64,000 bases of DNA from Micropterix aruncella (GCA_944548615.1 OX155960.1:13837072-13901071), one strand, 5' to 3'. Numbered from the stretch's first letter, positions 30,590-41,016 are shown. The notes: generated by a model not told the origin, from the sequence alone. Numbers and translations: made by a program.

Positions 30590-33500
30590 TTAAGCATCAG
30601 ACTGAGGTTTATAATCCAATTTCAAGTCTTTTGCATGCCATTTTCCTAGAAATTTTCCATTCATGTCGGCTAAATCATAAACCAAAGAAGAATATTTACG
30701 AATAATTTTACATTTAACGAATTTAGGAGCAAACTTGGCAGAAAAATATGTGCCAGCATTACTTTGTGAATACGATTTCTTCCATACAATATCCCCTACA
30801 TTACAGTCTAAGTTTCTTCGTTTACGATCGTAATATTTTTTATTGGTCGCGTGAGAATCAATCAACCGGGAACGAACTTTTTGGAAAATATTCTCAAGTT
30901 CCCCTAAGTCTTGCGCGAAATCCGACCTATTTCCAAAAATTACATCCTTTTGGAGAACAGGATCTTGCGAATAAAAAGTACCACACAATACTGGTTCTTG
31001 GCCATGGGCTAGAAAATGTGGACTAAATCCGGTAGACTCACAAACGGCAGAATTAATCCCAAATTGAATCTTAGGAAGGAGTAAATCCCAACCTCGATGG
31101 TCAGTATCAGTAAAAACTGCCAGCGCGGTTACGATAGTCCTATTCTGTCTTTCAGTAGTATTAAACTGAGGAGTGTACAAAGGAGACAATTGAAAATTAG
31201 GAACGCTATATTTAGACATCAAGTCACGAAAATCTTTGCTAGCGAACTGCTTTCCGTTATCAGCGATAACAGTATGAGGAACTCCGTACTTAAGAAATAC
31301 ATCATTTTCCATATGTCTACAAATGGATGATGCAACAGCCCTTCTTAACGGAAATAACAAGCAATATTTTGAAAAGCAACAAGTGACGACAAGAATATGC
31401 ATAAATTTATTACGCGTCATCGGATAAGGACCTAACAAATCTGTGCTAATAGTTTGAAAGGGACGTTCACAGACTTTCGGACTTCCAAGCAATCCAAAAG
31501 GTGACCTATTCGGAACTTTGTACGCCTGACATTTCTCACATCGATTAACGTACTTGGTTATGTCAGCATGCATAGAAGGCCAATAGAATCGTAAGCACAA
31601 CTTCTTATGCGTTTTGAAAATGCCAAAATGCAGAGAGAGCTCAGAGTCATGACAATCTTTAATTAACGCTTCTCTTTCAGTTAAAGGAACGACTAGTTTC
31701 CAATCGAAAGAGTTCGTCAAACGATATTTGCTTTTGCAATAACGGAATAACTGTCCATCTTTAATACTAAAATTAGGATGTCCACCAGGGTTTGACGAAA
31801 CGCCGTTAAATAATTTTGTATACCAAGAATCGGAATTAGTTGATATGGCATTGACAGGTAACATCCGAGAAAGCGCATCTGGAACTACATTATCAATACC
31901 GTGACGGTGAAGAATTTCAAAATTAAACTGAGCTAAACGGAGACCCCATCGAGCTAATCGACCAGTCGGGTTCTGTAACTTAAGAAACCATTTTAAACTT
32001 GAGTGGTCCGTATAAATCGTAACTTTTGAACCACCATCATAATAAGGACGAAAATGTTCCAAAGTGAAAATCACAGCTAAAGCTTCACGTTCTGTGGCTG
32101 AGTAACGACATTCAACGGAAGATAAAGTTCTACTGCAGTAAGCAATAGGATGATCTACTCCTTCAAAATTCTGGGTCAACATACCACCTAAGCCATACGC
32201 TGAAGCATCGCAATGAATAGAAAATGGTAACTCAAAGTTTGGACATGAAAGCACAGGACTAGTAACTAAAGCAGTTTTTAACTGTTGGAATGCTTCTTCT
32301 GCCAAATCCGACCAAATAAATGGAGGTGAATCCTTTCTAGTACTGGTAAGACGGGATAGAGGAGCGGCAATAGAAGAAAAATTGCGAATAAAACGCCGAT
32401 ACCAACCTGCGGTTCCTAAGAACATCTTGACTTGTTTGGGATTGGTAGGAGTTGGAAATTCCAAAATTGACTTGACTTTTTCGGGATCGGTACGAAGACC
32501 ATGTTCGTCGACCACATATCCAAGATACTTCAACTCCTTCCGGAAAAATTTACATTTACTTCCATTGATCGAAAGATTGGCCAATTTTAAGCGTTCGTAA
32601 ACGCGATTCAGCAAGGACAAATGTTCCTCAAAGGTTGAACTAATGACGATTATGTCGTCCAAATATACAAAAACCTTATTATTGAAACTAGGTTCAAATA
32701 GTCTGTCAGCAAGTTTCTGCATTGTGGCGGGACTGTTGCATAACCCGAAAGCGGCGACCGTAAAATGAAACATTCCGCGGGCAGGAACAGTAAATGCAGT
32801 TTTTTCCTTTGACGAATCTTCCAAAGGTAATTGAAAAAATGCCATGCTAAGATCGATAGACGACAAAAATTTTGCACCCCTGAGGTTATCCAATATCGAG
32901 GAAATATAAGGAAGCGGATAAGCATCTGTACGGGTCACAGAATTGAGCTTCCTGCTATCCAAACAAAAGCGCAAAGAACCATCAGGTTTGGGCACAAACA
33001 AAGTGGGACTATTCCACGAACTAACACTAGGTTCAATTATTTTAAGTTCTAACAATCTATCAATTTCCGAGTTTAATACAGCTAAACGAGCAGGAGAAAG
33101 AGGGTAGTATCTTTGCTTTATAGGCGCAACGGTACCAGTGTCGATGGTAAGCTTAATGAGCGAAGTGCGACCTAAACCTCTGACTTCTGTCGAAATCTCG
33201 TGGAACTGTTTGAGAACAACAGCCGCAAGCGACCTTTGTTCTTCAGACAAATTATCAAAATCCTGAATAACACAAAGTTCATTAACAGAGTCCAAAAATG
33301 AAGAGTTATCAGCAGTATTATTCTTGATCAAGTTTACTAAATCTGGTGCCAATTTAAAAGATTTAAAAAAGTCAACACCCAAAATTAATGGTGAAGATAT
33401 ATCAGGAGCAACCAACGTTTTAATAACATGACAAATATTGTTAAATTTAAAAGGAAGGTACATGTAACCTAGTACTTTAACCCTAGATGAATTGGCTGTA

Positions 33501-33730
33501 TTAAGAGTAATATCTTCAAGAGAATGTATAGAATAACCTAATTTGAGCAACTTAAGGTGTGCTTTTGCACCTAGAATAGACACAGAAGAACCTGAGTCAA
33601 GCAAACCACAAACCTTAATATCACCTAATTCGATGTCTAAATATGGACGAAACAAATCCCTATGATTAGAAAAATAAACCGAGGCTGCTTCCAAAAAAGC
33701 CGTATAGCAGTCTCGAGTTGTCAGTTTTTT
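30590..33730 (-). CDS. pol: Ty3/Gypsy Pol polyprotein (protease, RT, RNase H, integrase)
   Basis: 1034-codon open frame (30590-33694, extended upstream to the frameshift site). Residues counted from 33694: protease LLDSGSS (Asp33) with LILGVDFF near 103-110; RT with DLSMAFFQLP (Asp281) and YLDD (344-347); RNase H with IHCDASAYGLG (Asp496) and YTDHSSLKWF (Asp563); integrase zinc binding His682, His689, Cys719, Cys722; catalytic Asp752, Asp812 and Glu848 with 35-residue spacing; and a GPY/F-like module (AKFAPKFVKCKIIRKYSSLV) near the end. All catalytic residues are in place with no stops. It is made by a -1 frameshift from gag at 33724-33730. Pol processes itself, copies the RNA and integrates the DNA. 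There is no chromodomain and no env. Confidence 0.96.
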   Translation of the reverse strand, partial: KKLTTRDCYTAFLEAASVYFSNHRDLFRPYLDIELGDIKVCGLLDSGSSVSILGAKAHLKLLKLGYSIHSLEDITLNTANSSRVKVLGYMYLPFKFNNICHVIKTLVAPDISSPLILGVDFFKSFKLAPDLVNLIKNNTADNSSFLDSVNELCVIQDFDNLSEEQRSLAAVVLKQFHEISTEVRGLGRTSLIKLTIDTGTVAPIKQRYYPLSPARLAVLNSEIDRLLELKIIEPSVSSWNSPTLFVPKPDGSLRFCLDSRKLNSVTRTDAYPLPYISSILDNLRGAKFLSSIDLSMAFFQLPLEDSSKEKTAFTVPARGMFHFTVAAFGLCNSPATMQKLADRLFEPSFNNKVFVYLDDIIVISSTFEEHLSLLNRVYERLKLANLSINGSKCKFFRKELKYLGYVVDEHGLRTDPEKVKSILEFPTPTNPKQVKMFLGTAGWYRRFIRNFSSIAAPLSRLTSTRKDSPPFIWSDLAEEAFQQLKTALVTSPVLSCPNFELPFSIHCDASAYGLGGMLTQNFEGVDHPIAYCSRTLSSVECRYSATEREALAVIFTLEHFRPYYDGGSKVTIYTDHSSLKWFLKLQNPTGRLARWGLRLAQFNFEILHRHGIDNVVPDALSRMLPVNAISTNSDSWYTKLFNGVSSNPGGHPNFSIKDGQLFRYCKSKYRLTNSFDWKLVVPLTEREALIKDCHDSELSLHFGIFKTHKKLCLRFYWPSMHADITKYVNRCEKCQAYKVPNRSPFGLLGSPKVCERPFQTISTDLLGPYPMTRNKFMHILVVTCCFSKYCLLFPLRRAVASSICRHMENDVFLKYGVPHTVIADNGKQFASKDFRDLMSKYSVPNFQLSPLYTPQFNTTERQNRTIVTALAVFTDTDHRGWDLLLPKIQFGINSAVCESTGFSPHFLAHGQEPVLCGTFYSQDPVLQKDVIFGNRSDFAQDLGELENIFQKVRSRLIDSHATNKKYYDRKRRNLDCNVGDIVWKKSYSQSNAGTYFSAKFAPKFVKCKIIRKYSSLVYDLADMNGKFLGKWHAKDLKLDYKPQSDA
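33680..33730 (-). promoter_or_regulatory. -1 ribosomal frameshift signal between gag and pol
   Basis: Slippery heptamer A AAA AAC (minus strand, 33724-33730) in the gag frame directly before the gag TGA. A 10-bp stem with one A-C mismatch (CGAGACTGCT, 33706-33715, paired to AGCAGCCTCG, 33680-33689) starts 8 nt after it. A one-base slip back leads exactly into the pol frame. This layout matches known -1 frameshift signals. Confidence 0.88.
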
Positions 33731-35046
33731 GACGAAGGCAAATCGACAACAAGCTTTCCATCCGACGAATTACAATCAGGACAGGTCCTTTTTGTAAATC
33801 CAGGTTTATTGCAGGAATAACACCTAATTGACTTTGCATCCCTGGGTCTTTTGAAACATCTTTCGGAAGTATGAGTCGACTTTTTACAGTAGGAACAAGA
33901 TGAAACTGCAGCGACCGCTAACACGCTATCGGAGTCATCAGAGTTCTCTGTACGATACGAGCATGAAGGAGTTGAGAAAGCTTTTGCTAAATCTTGTAAA
34001 TCTTCAACTTCTCTACCAAAAGACAATAACTGTGCAATCGACGTAACAGGTCTAGACGCTAATTGACGAAGATAAAAAGGACGAATATTATGACGATAAA
34101 TTTCAAGTTTCTCTGCTACTGACAAAGGGGCAGATAACCTACTGAAAAGTTTCTCCATGATAGGCACAAAAATATGCATGGGTTCATCCACTTTTTGTCG
34201 ACGAGACCTTAAAAACTCCCTTAAATTGTATTGGAAATCTGTCTTCGAAAAATCTTTTTTTAGTTTACATACCAGTGAAGACCAATCTTTGCAAGTGGGA
34301 GCATTTCCACGGAACCAAAGCAATCCGTTACCCGAAAATAATTCATAACCTGAACGTAAAAGACGATCATGTGAAATATTTCTTGCGAAAGCAATCTCTT
34401 CTAACTGTTCTAAAAAATCAAACACACAACCTTTTCCATCAAATTTTAACCCTAAGTCCAATGGTCTGAGAGAATCCATATACCTACTTCCCTCAGTGAA
34501 ATTATCACATCGGCTGCTATATGTATTATCCGGAGCAACAGTGCCACTTCGGTGCATGCTATCTTCCGAAACATTAGCTTCTGTAATAGAAACAGTAGGA
34601 ATTGAAAATGAACTTGGTTCACTACGCTGCGGCGAAGGAGAACGCCTTCCAACATCTCGATAAACCAATTTCAAAAACAGCGAAGAAACAATATCTTTTA
34701 ATTCCATTAAAGATTTTGCCTGTGAAAGATTTTCAGGAGTAATTCTGTTTAATCTGTGGAAAATATGAGCAGTTTTAGAACTCACCCGTTTGTCAACAAG
34801 CTTACTATCAGATTCGGCGGACTCTTCTTTTACCAACGCAGCTAGTTTTGAGGAGCAAATCTCGAGTTCTGAATCCACTGCGAAGACGGTATTTTTAATA
34901 GAACCTATGGGATGTGACTTCGAGAGTAAAGCCATCTGTTTCCTAAGTAAAGGCACAGTAAGTTCAGGTTTCTCGCCTCTGATCAAAACCTCATATTCTA
35001 GTTCAGATTTATCTAAAAGTGAAAATGATATCAAAGGGATCGACAT
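33721..35046 (-). CDS. gag: Ty3/Gypsy Gag protein
   Basis: 441-residue structural protein that would form the particle and bind element RNA. It begins MSIPLISFSLLD. Its central part (about 215-340), with DFLEQLEEIAFARNI, WFRGNAPTCKDWSSL and QKVDEPMHIFVPIMEKLFSRL, matches the retrotransposon Gag (capsid-like) domain. The C-terminus has two zinc knuckles: CSYC-x4-H-x4-C (Cys384, Cys387, His392, Cys397), and CYSC-x4-F-x4-C (409-422), where Phe replaces the expected His, so the second knuckle may be defective. The frame ends KN-stop directly on the frameshift site. There are no frame breaks. The long 5' leader (35047-35530) has no upstream gene. Confidence 0.93.
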   Translation of the reverse strand: MSIPLISFSLLDKSELEYEVLIRGEKPELTVPLLRKQMALLSKSHPIGSIKNTVFAVDSELEICSSKLAALVKEESAESDSKLVDKRVSSKTAHIFHRLNRITPENLSQAKSLMELKDIVSSLFLKLVYRDVGRRSPSPQRSEPSSFSIPTVSITEANVSEDSMHRSGTVAPDNTYSSRCDNFTEGSRYMDSLRPLDLGLKFDGKGCVFDFLEQLEEIAFARNISHDRLLRSGYELFSGNGLLWFRGNAPTCKDWSSLVCKLKKDFSKTDFQYNLREFLRSRRQKVDEPMHIFVPIMEKLFSRLSAPLSVAEKLEIYRHNIRPFYLRQLASRPVTSIAQLLSFGREVEDLQDLAKAFSTPSCSYRTENSDDSDSVLAVAAVSSCSYCKKSTHTSERCFKRPRDAKSIRCYSCNKPGFTKRTCPDCNSSDGKLVVDLPSSKN

Positions 35047-35530
35047 ATTGATTAAATTAAAAATAAAATTATATAATCAAAGACACAATAAGAAAGACAA
35101 AACAAAAAACCACTTAAAAGATGATGTGCAAAAAAAAGGCCAAAAAAACAATTTGCAAATATTCAAACAAAATGAAATGTATCGAGCAATTATTACAATG
35201 TTATATTAATTAGGACACATTTTCTAAAAAGCACATATCCATAAACAAACAAAAGTATAGTAAAAATGTTACATCATAATACATATGGTAACTTACAGAA
35301 TACCATTCGAAAGGCATCTAAATACAATGTATACAATTGTATACATTTATAAACAATGACATTTATATAGAATTAAACATACCAATGCATTTATTGTTAC
35401 CGTAAAACGATTTTTCCGAAAAATATATAACAGAAAAATTAAGGAAGAAAATAGCATAACGTTTTGATTTAAAAACTACAAAGCAAGTTTACAAATTATA
35501 ATAAAAAAGAAGGAAAAACTGATTTTCTGG

Positions 35531-35547
35531 CCCCACGTTGGGCGCCA
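35531..35547 (-). other. Primer-binding site (tRNA PBS)
   Basis: The minus strand reads TGGCGCCCAACGTGGGG, complementary to a tRNA 3' end with terminal CCA, 4 bases after the LTR edge at 35552. Such a PBS is known from insect Ty3/Gypsy elements. The exact tRNA was not determined. Confidence 0.85.
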
Positions 35548-35551
35548 TTTA

Positions 35552-36230
35552 TGTAGCCTTCTTGCAGGATAACTGCAAGGGTTACAATATCAAAAAACAA
35601 TATAAATTTAGAATTGGGCGCCGGAAAGACTATAAGCTAGCTTGAGCAAAAAGACAATCAAATACACGGGTCGTGAGAAGGTAAATTAAAATCAATCAGT
35701 GTTTCTTTCTGGTATTTATTAAAAAAACATTATTTATACGAGGCCTAGTGCACATACTAGAAGACCTAAAGTGTACATATTACAAAAAAACGGCAACTTC
35801 CGGAATGGTTGGCAGCAATACGAAAAAATATACAACAAATACGGGTTCTACTTCCGACAGCGTAATACCGGACTTCGTCGCGGAAATTCAGTTCCCTCGG
35901 CCCAAAACCTACTGCGAAAAAGCCGGCCTGGGAGTCAAATGGCTGGTCGAAGGCAGAGCTCAAGGATCATAGAGCTGTTCTCCAGCCCAAGATAAATGCC
36001 CTGCGAAATCACCCAAAATTACATGAGTGACCGCTCGAAATTTCGCACTACTCAAAAATATGGAAAAAACGGATAAACAACTCACAGATATTCCTGGACT
36101 TTTTCACGAACAACGGGAGAACTGGCACTAACTCCGCAGTTAAATTTTTAACAAGGTTTAACACCGATTTTTTGCCGAAACTGATTTTTATATTTAAAAT
36201 GCCGCAGCCCACACGTATAATTCGATGAAG
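35552..36230 (-). mobile_element. 5' LTR of the Ty3/Gypsy element (possibly truncated)
   Basis: Lies between the PBS and the inverted end of the composite. Its inner edge on the minus strand ends GGCTACA (TG...CA type). The outer edge is not resolvable: no TG start is evident before the inverted repeat at 36231. No second copy of this LTR was found in the window, so the length is a guess. Confidence 0.55.
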
Positions 36231-36435
36231 CCTTTTTTTCTCTCTCGAAAGTACCCCCAGCTGTCTGTCAACAATTAAATCGAATATTTCACCCACTATG
36301 GACATCTAGCGGAATTAATAGGCATTTGTTTCAGCCAAGAAACAAACCTTGATAAACATTTTATAAAACAAAAAAGGTGCCATAGAAAGGAAATTTAAAA
36401 CAAAGATATAAATTTAACGAAATTCGTTATAATAT

Positions 36436-36857
36436 GGAACCCATATTTTAAAACGTACTCCGATAGAGTCGAATCCATTCAAAGGAAATTTCTGAGAATG
36501 CTATCATTTAAATGCGGCCTTAAGAATCAGCTGACTTGCTACGAGGAAAGACTGACTGCTTTTAAATTTGTCACATTAGAAAAACGCCGGCAGGTTGCAG
36601 ATTTAGTGTTCCTGTACAAAATTTTAAATAATAAAATCGATACCTCTTGTATAGAAAAAATACAATTTAACATTACTAAAAGAAGTCTTCGATACCCAGA
36701 CTTATTTAAAACACCTTTAGCAAAAAACTATACCGGAGTTAATAACGTAATCCCACGTATTTGTCGTCTGTATAACAAATTTCATCTTGACAATCGCATC
36801 GATATATTTTATGATAGTTTATGCTCCTTCAAAGCGTCCCTCTTGAAAATACTGTAA
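36436..36857 (+). pseudogene. LINE RT, C-terminal part (continues 28840-29796)
   Basis: Continues the split LINE with NPYFKTYSDRVESIQRKFLR, then LTCYEERLTAFKFVTLEKRR, VADLVFLYKILNNKIDTSC and the terminal TKRSLRYPDLFKTPL block. These are the C-terminal landmarks of the LINE group. The stop is at 36857. The open frame in this section is intact from 36498. Confidence 0.88.
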
Positions 36858-37067
36858 TTCTGGTATTTTTTGTTTTTTTTTTTCCTTTTTTTATACGTAG
36901 TTTTTTAAAACATTCAACCATTGTTCATGCATTGTGCTAATTGTGTACTCATATAAAAAGGATATTGATGTAGTCATGTAACTGTAGTATATATATGTCA
37001 CTGTATGTGTTGTCAATATTCTGTTTGGGTACCAAATAAAATAAAATATAATAAAATAAATAAAATG
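36858..37067 (+). other. LINE 3' untranslated region and A-rich tail
   Basis: T-rich then ending in an (AAAAT)n-type tail at about 37035-37067, the 3' end of the split LINE. Confidence 0.7.
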
Positions 37068-37490
37068 TGTAAGTACATATATGTGTATGTGTCATGGTTG
37101 TGTATATTAAAGAGTGTGTGATTCTGCACAGGTATGTATCTGTTCAAGCTTTTATGGTCTGATCTTAAAGCAATCATTTTTAATAATACAAGTACCTATG
37201 TATACATTATACATACCTATGTCAGAATCAACCACATGCTACTGTAATACTTATATACAAATTAAAATGTAGATTGGGTAAAAATATCCCTGCTTGCAGA
37301 TTGCGTGAAATTTTATTTAAAACGTTTTGCCAGAGTGCGTAGTTTGAAGTGCGCTGATTTGTATGCAACCTGTATAGAAAAGGTAAAGGTGGCGGCAAGG
37401 TGAGCTCGAGTCTACGAGACGACGCGTAAAGAAAGTCTTTAGAGCGTCTGGAGTGGGCGATACGAGCACTAGAGTATGCCTTCACCGCAG
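37068..37490. other. Unassigned interval
   Basis: No gene recognised. Confidence 0.4.
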
Positions 37491-37535
37491 TTACGCTACG
37501 CTAACTTTTCTTGACGCAAAGTTAGCGTAGCGTAA
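37491..37535. repeat. Perfect 18-bp inverted repeat with 9-bp loop
   Basis: TTACGCTACGCTAACTTT (37491-37508) and its exact reverse complement (37518-37535). It is not associated with a recognised gene or terminator. Confidence 0.95.
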
Positions 37536-37669
37536 GAGCATAAAAAGTACGCCACGTTAGGATACCCGTAATTTACCATAATTAAATTAGGGTTATTTTA
37601 ATTTAGAGGCATCTGATTATTATTTCCATTTGGATTTATTTCATTTCGATTATTTTATTTTAATTTTAA

Positions 37670-38155
37670 CAGCCCTTCGTCCAGATATAACTCTTTACTA
37701 TCTATCTCGGAAGGTTAACTGTTCCATGGGAATCAAATATCCCAAAAGACCACGAGTACAAATTAAATAAATACCATGATCTTGCAAATGCCGTAACCCG
37801 GAACGGCTTCACTGTTCACCTTCACGCGGTGGAAGTTGGCGCTCGTGGCCTGCCAGCTAAATCTCTATTTCACCTCTTTAAAGATCTTGGCCTTTCCAGA
37901 AAAACAATCAACTCTTTCTTAGAAAAAATATCTAAAACTGCGATTTGCGCATCTCAAATTCTATAGCTTCCAAGGGGGAGTGAATGGGTGGTAAGGTGAA
38001 CGCTCACATGTGGCAAGACAGCTGTCCTAAACCTACCACAGCCGGCCGTAAGTCCGGAATCCACTGCTCACCCCCCGGAAGTGTAAAAAAATAGTATTAT
38101 GATGGGCCCGACTCCGGTCGGTGAATTCCGTGGCAGCTCCGTTTGTATTTATTTA
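37670..38155 (+). pseudogene. Second copy of the orphan nuclease-like retroelement, 5'-truncated
   Basis: Matches 28036-28540 almost base for base, beginning within the RPDITLY motif region. An 18-bp deletion removes the VALIVE part, including the putative catalytic glutamate of the ELTVPWE block, and a stop replaces a Trp codon (CTATAG near 37962). It shares the same 3' end (TCCGTTTGTATTTATT). The abrupt 5' start is that of a truncated retro-insertion. Confidence 0.85.
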
Positions 38156-39189
38156 TTGATAGTTTTACCAATAATATGTGTGTCCTGAAAACCAAGTTTA
38201 AGAGATTTCCTGAGGACACCGATAATTTGAAGCGTTTGTAGTTTTATTACATATATATCTATTTTTTTCCCCAATTTGTAATTTCGTGTTTTTTGTATAT
38301 TTTTTGTATTGACAGCTGCAAATGAATATTTCAATATATTATACTATGTTTAATGACCAATGTATGCGTTGGCCCAAGACGGAAAGCATTTTAAAGTGAG
38401 AGTTCAAATACAGAAAGTGTGCCGTAATATTATAGCCAGTGTTTTTCCACCTTTTTAATCAGATAGTTTCATACCAAATGTCTGATTTACCCTTCGGCTA
38501 CGTAACAACCAAATTTGGTTGCACATCAGAACACCGTTGACTACGTAACGACCAATATTGGTGGCTTGCTCTTGGAGCGCACAGTAATATTATTTTCTAA
38601 TTCCAACGCATCCTAAAGTCCATACCAAATATTTCATTATTACCATAGATACATAGACGGCCGCTAGAATAATGTCGCGCGTCATTTCGCAGATATCATT
38701 TTTTTTTTCGAGAAATCATCAAAATTTTTATTGCTTTTATGAGCTAATAACTAAATAATTTTGTATGTAAATAAGCAAAACAAAATATTATCTTTGATAG
38801 ATAATCTAATAAAGATCACGATAGTATCTACAATTTCCAAATAGGGTTCCGTATTTTTCCGTAACACAAGTACAAGTTAGAAATGTCGAGTTTTTTTCAC
38901 TTTTTCGACTTTCTCATATTTATTCATAATTATCTAATAGTTTTACAAAATGGGATTTCAATATTCTATATACAAAATTTCAATGCGATCATTGCTCAGT
39001 TATTCTTGTTATGCTTGCTATAGTACTTCCATAGTTATAGTACTTGTTGTCGAGCGCGGCGATATAGCAAGAAATTCCAATAAATTGCCGTGGTCTGCCA
39101 TGAAATTATGCCGCTACCGCCGCCGAAGGGTTAAAACGATTTTAAAAAATCGGTTTATTTTAAAAACAAAATAGGTTTATTTTTTTTAA
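38156..39189. other. Unassigned interval
   Basis: AT-rich with two related patches carrying CTACGTAACAACCAAATTTGG and CTACGTAACGACCAATATTGG-type sequence (about 38499 and 38541). No coding frame recognised. Confidence 0.5.
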
Positions 39190-39640
39190 TATTCACCGTT
39201 TGCATCTATGGTATGTTGCCAACGTGTTGGTACTAAAAAAATCCATTTAAAATAAAACTCGTAATGTTATATGCTCCAAAAACTGTTCAAAGGACGCAAT
39301 TTTGGGTAGCGCTGATCTTATAAATTATTTATTAGGGTCCGCAAAAGCTGATACTCTGTTGGTGACAGGTCTGGTAAATATGGGGGGTGAGCCAAAACTT
39401 CATTCTACAACTCCTGTAGTTTTTGCACGGTCAAATGAGATACATGCTGTCGTTCGTTATTGTGCAACAAAGTTGGTCCATGCCTATTTCACCATTGAGG
39501 ACAGTTTTAAACGCAATTTTGCGTACAATTCGTCTAATTCTGCACAGTAGGACTCCGCTGTGATCATTTCGCCAGGTTTCAAGGAAGAATAATAAACGAC
39601 GACTTCAAAAGTTCACGAAACAGAAACATAGACCTTCTTA
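39190..39640 (-). pseudogene. mariner transposase relic
   Basis: The minus strand holds scattered mariner blocks: ELDELYAKLRLKLSS (near 39510), then SHLTVQKLQEL and HPPYLPDLSPTEY (near 39385-39440), interrupted by stops and shifts. The third catalytic position of the family (PDLxPTD) reads E. It is a different mariner lineage from the one at 24.7-25.8 kb. Termini were not found. Confidence 0.68.
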
Positions 39641-39643
39641 AGG

Positions 39644-39647
39644 TGAA

Positions 39648-39677
<30 letters not shown>
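39644..39677. repeat. (TAA)n microsatellite
   Basis: About eleven TAA units. Confidence 0.95.
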
Positions 39678-39680
<3 letters not shown>

Positions 39681-40204
39681 TTTATTTGTACTTAATTAGT
39701 ATTCAAAAAGACGAGCTTATTGCCACATGGCAATGTCTTACAACTAACCTAAACACAGTGGTACATGCGCGCATTGTGAAAATAAAGATTATTACAGTGG
39801 AAGAATTTAAAACTAATAATGCCCGAGGAAAGAAAATTGGGAGAGGAAGAGGAGAGAATGGGAAGAACTGGTTACTTCTTAGAAAGGTAGTAATTCTTAA
39901 AGTGAGTCTTAAACGATGGTAAAGAAGGCGAGTTTCGTATATTGTCTTGTGTCTGAGAGCTTGTGTCTGGGAGCTTCACCGCGATCCACTCATTGTACTG
40001 AACGTTTCCTATTATCATATAGTATACATTTTTCGTCAAAAGCGACAATTATTTTCAAAAACGGTTCTACCTTATATCTTATCAGCAATGACGAGGCTAC
40101 CTCTAGTCCGCGTATTTTATTTCTTTTCGGTAAACCCATCGATGTATGCATGGAACCCATCGATCGAGCTTTATAACTTTTCCAATTACTTTGAGACGGC
40201 GTTG
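39678..40204. other. Unassigned interval
   Basis: Short frames of 78-98 codons occur in several phases, none recognised. Confidence 0.4.
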
Positions 40205-41016
40205 ATTTGCTATATATTAATCCTAAATCATAGGCTATATTAATCCGAGAAATGAAAAGACTTTTTCGTGGTAGTCGGATTTGCAAAGTAAGTCGGAGAA
40301 AAAGCGGTCCGACGAAAACGTTTCTAACGAACGATGCCTTAACTATGAGAGATATATGATTAAGTTCTAGAGAAAAGTTGTAGTGCTTGATAATGCCTAC
40401 AAAAAAGTCAGCGACAGCATATGTCTAACTTTTATATTTAAGTCACAAAAAGTAGTTCTTTATATTAAAATACTCCATTCTCCCATTCTCACAGGGCCAG
40501 CATTGGGACAACTGGCTTATATTCCGCGGTTACCAATGATTCCGTCGGATTTACCCATACCGTTTAAAAGGCTACAGTATCCCGTCAAGATCTCTTTTGC
40601 CCACACTATTAATAAGTCCCAGGGTCAAACATTCTCTCTGGTAGGCATTGACCTGAGAAAGCAGTGTTTTCCCCATGGGCAGTTATATGTTGGCTTATCT
40701 CGAGTTGGAACTCTGGAACGACAAATATTTTTGTACCAAATAATAACATTATATCTAATATAGTATACAGAGAAGTTCTGAACAATTAAAATAAATATAA
40801 TTTATTGAATTATAATCATTTTCTTCACTCATTTGAAACCCGATAATACAGCCAAATTGGCATGCAAATATATGCATACATATGCAGTAAAAATATAACC
40901 CTCCTTTTGGCAGTCAGGAAATAAATCATGACACTCAGTACTAACCTAACCACACTCATAATTTCATCACAAGTAAAAATGTTTACCGCCCAACGAAGTG
41001 GGCACGGGTCAGCTAG
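40205..41016 (+). mobile_element. Helitron, 5'-truncated, keeping end of helicase gene
   Basis: Shares the interior of the non-autonomous copies (GACTTTTTCGTGGTAGTCGG, near 40259) and the 3' end (CCGCCCAACGAAGTGGGC plus CAGCTAG, ending 41016). Between them it keeps helicase coding sequence absent from the other copies. The 5' TC end is missing. It links the short copies to an autonomous parent. Confidence 0.88.
40488..40763 (+). pseudogene. Helitron Pif1-like helicase, C-terminal end
   Basis: The frame reads LTGPALGQLAYIPRLPMIPS, then FKRLQYPVKISFAHTINKSQ, GQTFSLVGIDL and GQLYVGLSRVG. These are the last helicase motifs (V and VI region) of Helitron Rep/helicase proteins, which unwind DNA during rolling-circle transposition. 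Only about 90 residues remain; the Rep nuclease and ATP-binding motifs are gone. The open frame starts upstream (40383) inside non-coding Helitron sequence, so its start is an artefact of the internal deletion. Confidence 0.88.

Larger units (their letters stand above)
29797..36431. mobile_element. 6.6-kb composite with 201-bp inverted ends and ATAT duplication
   Basis: The first 201 bp (29797-29997) and the last 201 bp (36231-36431) are inverse complements, starting TATAACGAATTTCGTTAAAT. Flanks carry ATAT at 29793-29796 and 36432-36435, and removing the insert plus one ATAT gives back the LINE frame (GSSIWNP region). Inside lie Ty3/Gypsy gag-pol on the minus strand and one LTR-like edge. The unit is unlike a normal LTR element because its ends are inverted, not direct, repeats. 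Confidence 0.85.

Noticed and set aside
30748..33052. Plus-strand ORFs over pol
   Set aside because: They are antisense shadows of the intact Ty3/Gypsy pol gene.
30590..35046. Endogenous retrovirus with env
   Set aside because: No env-like frame exists downstream of pol; it is a gag-pol Ty3/Gypsy element only.
29797..36431. 201-bp ends as the LTRs of the Gypsy element
   Set aside because: They are inverted, not direct, and do not join the PBS; the PBS adjoins a different TG...CA-type edge at 35552.
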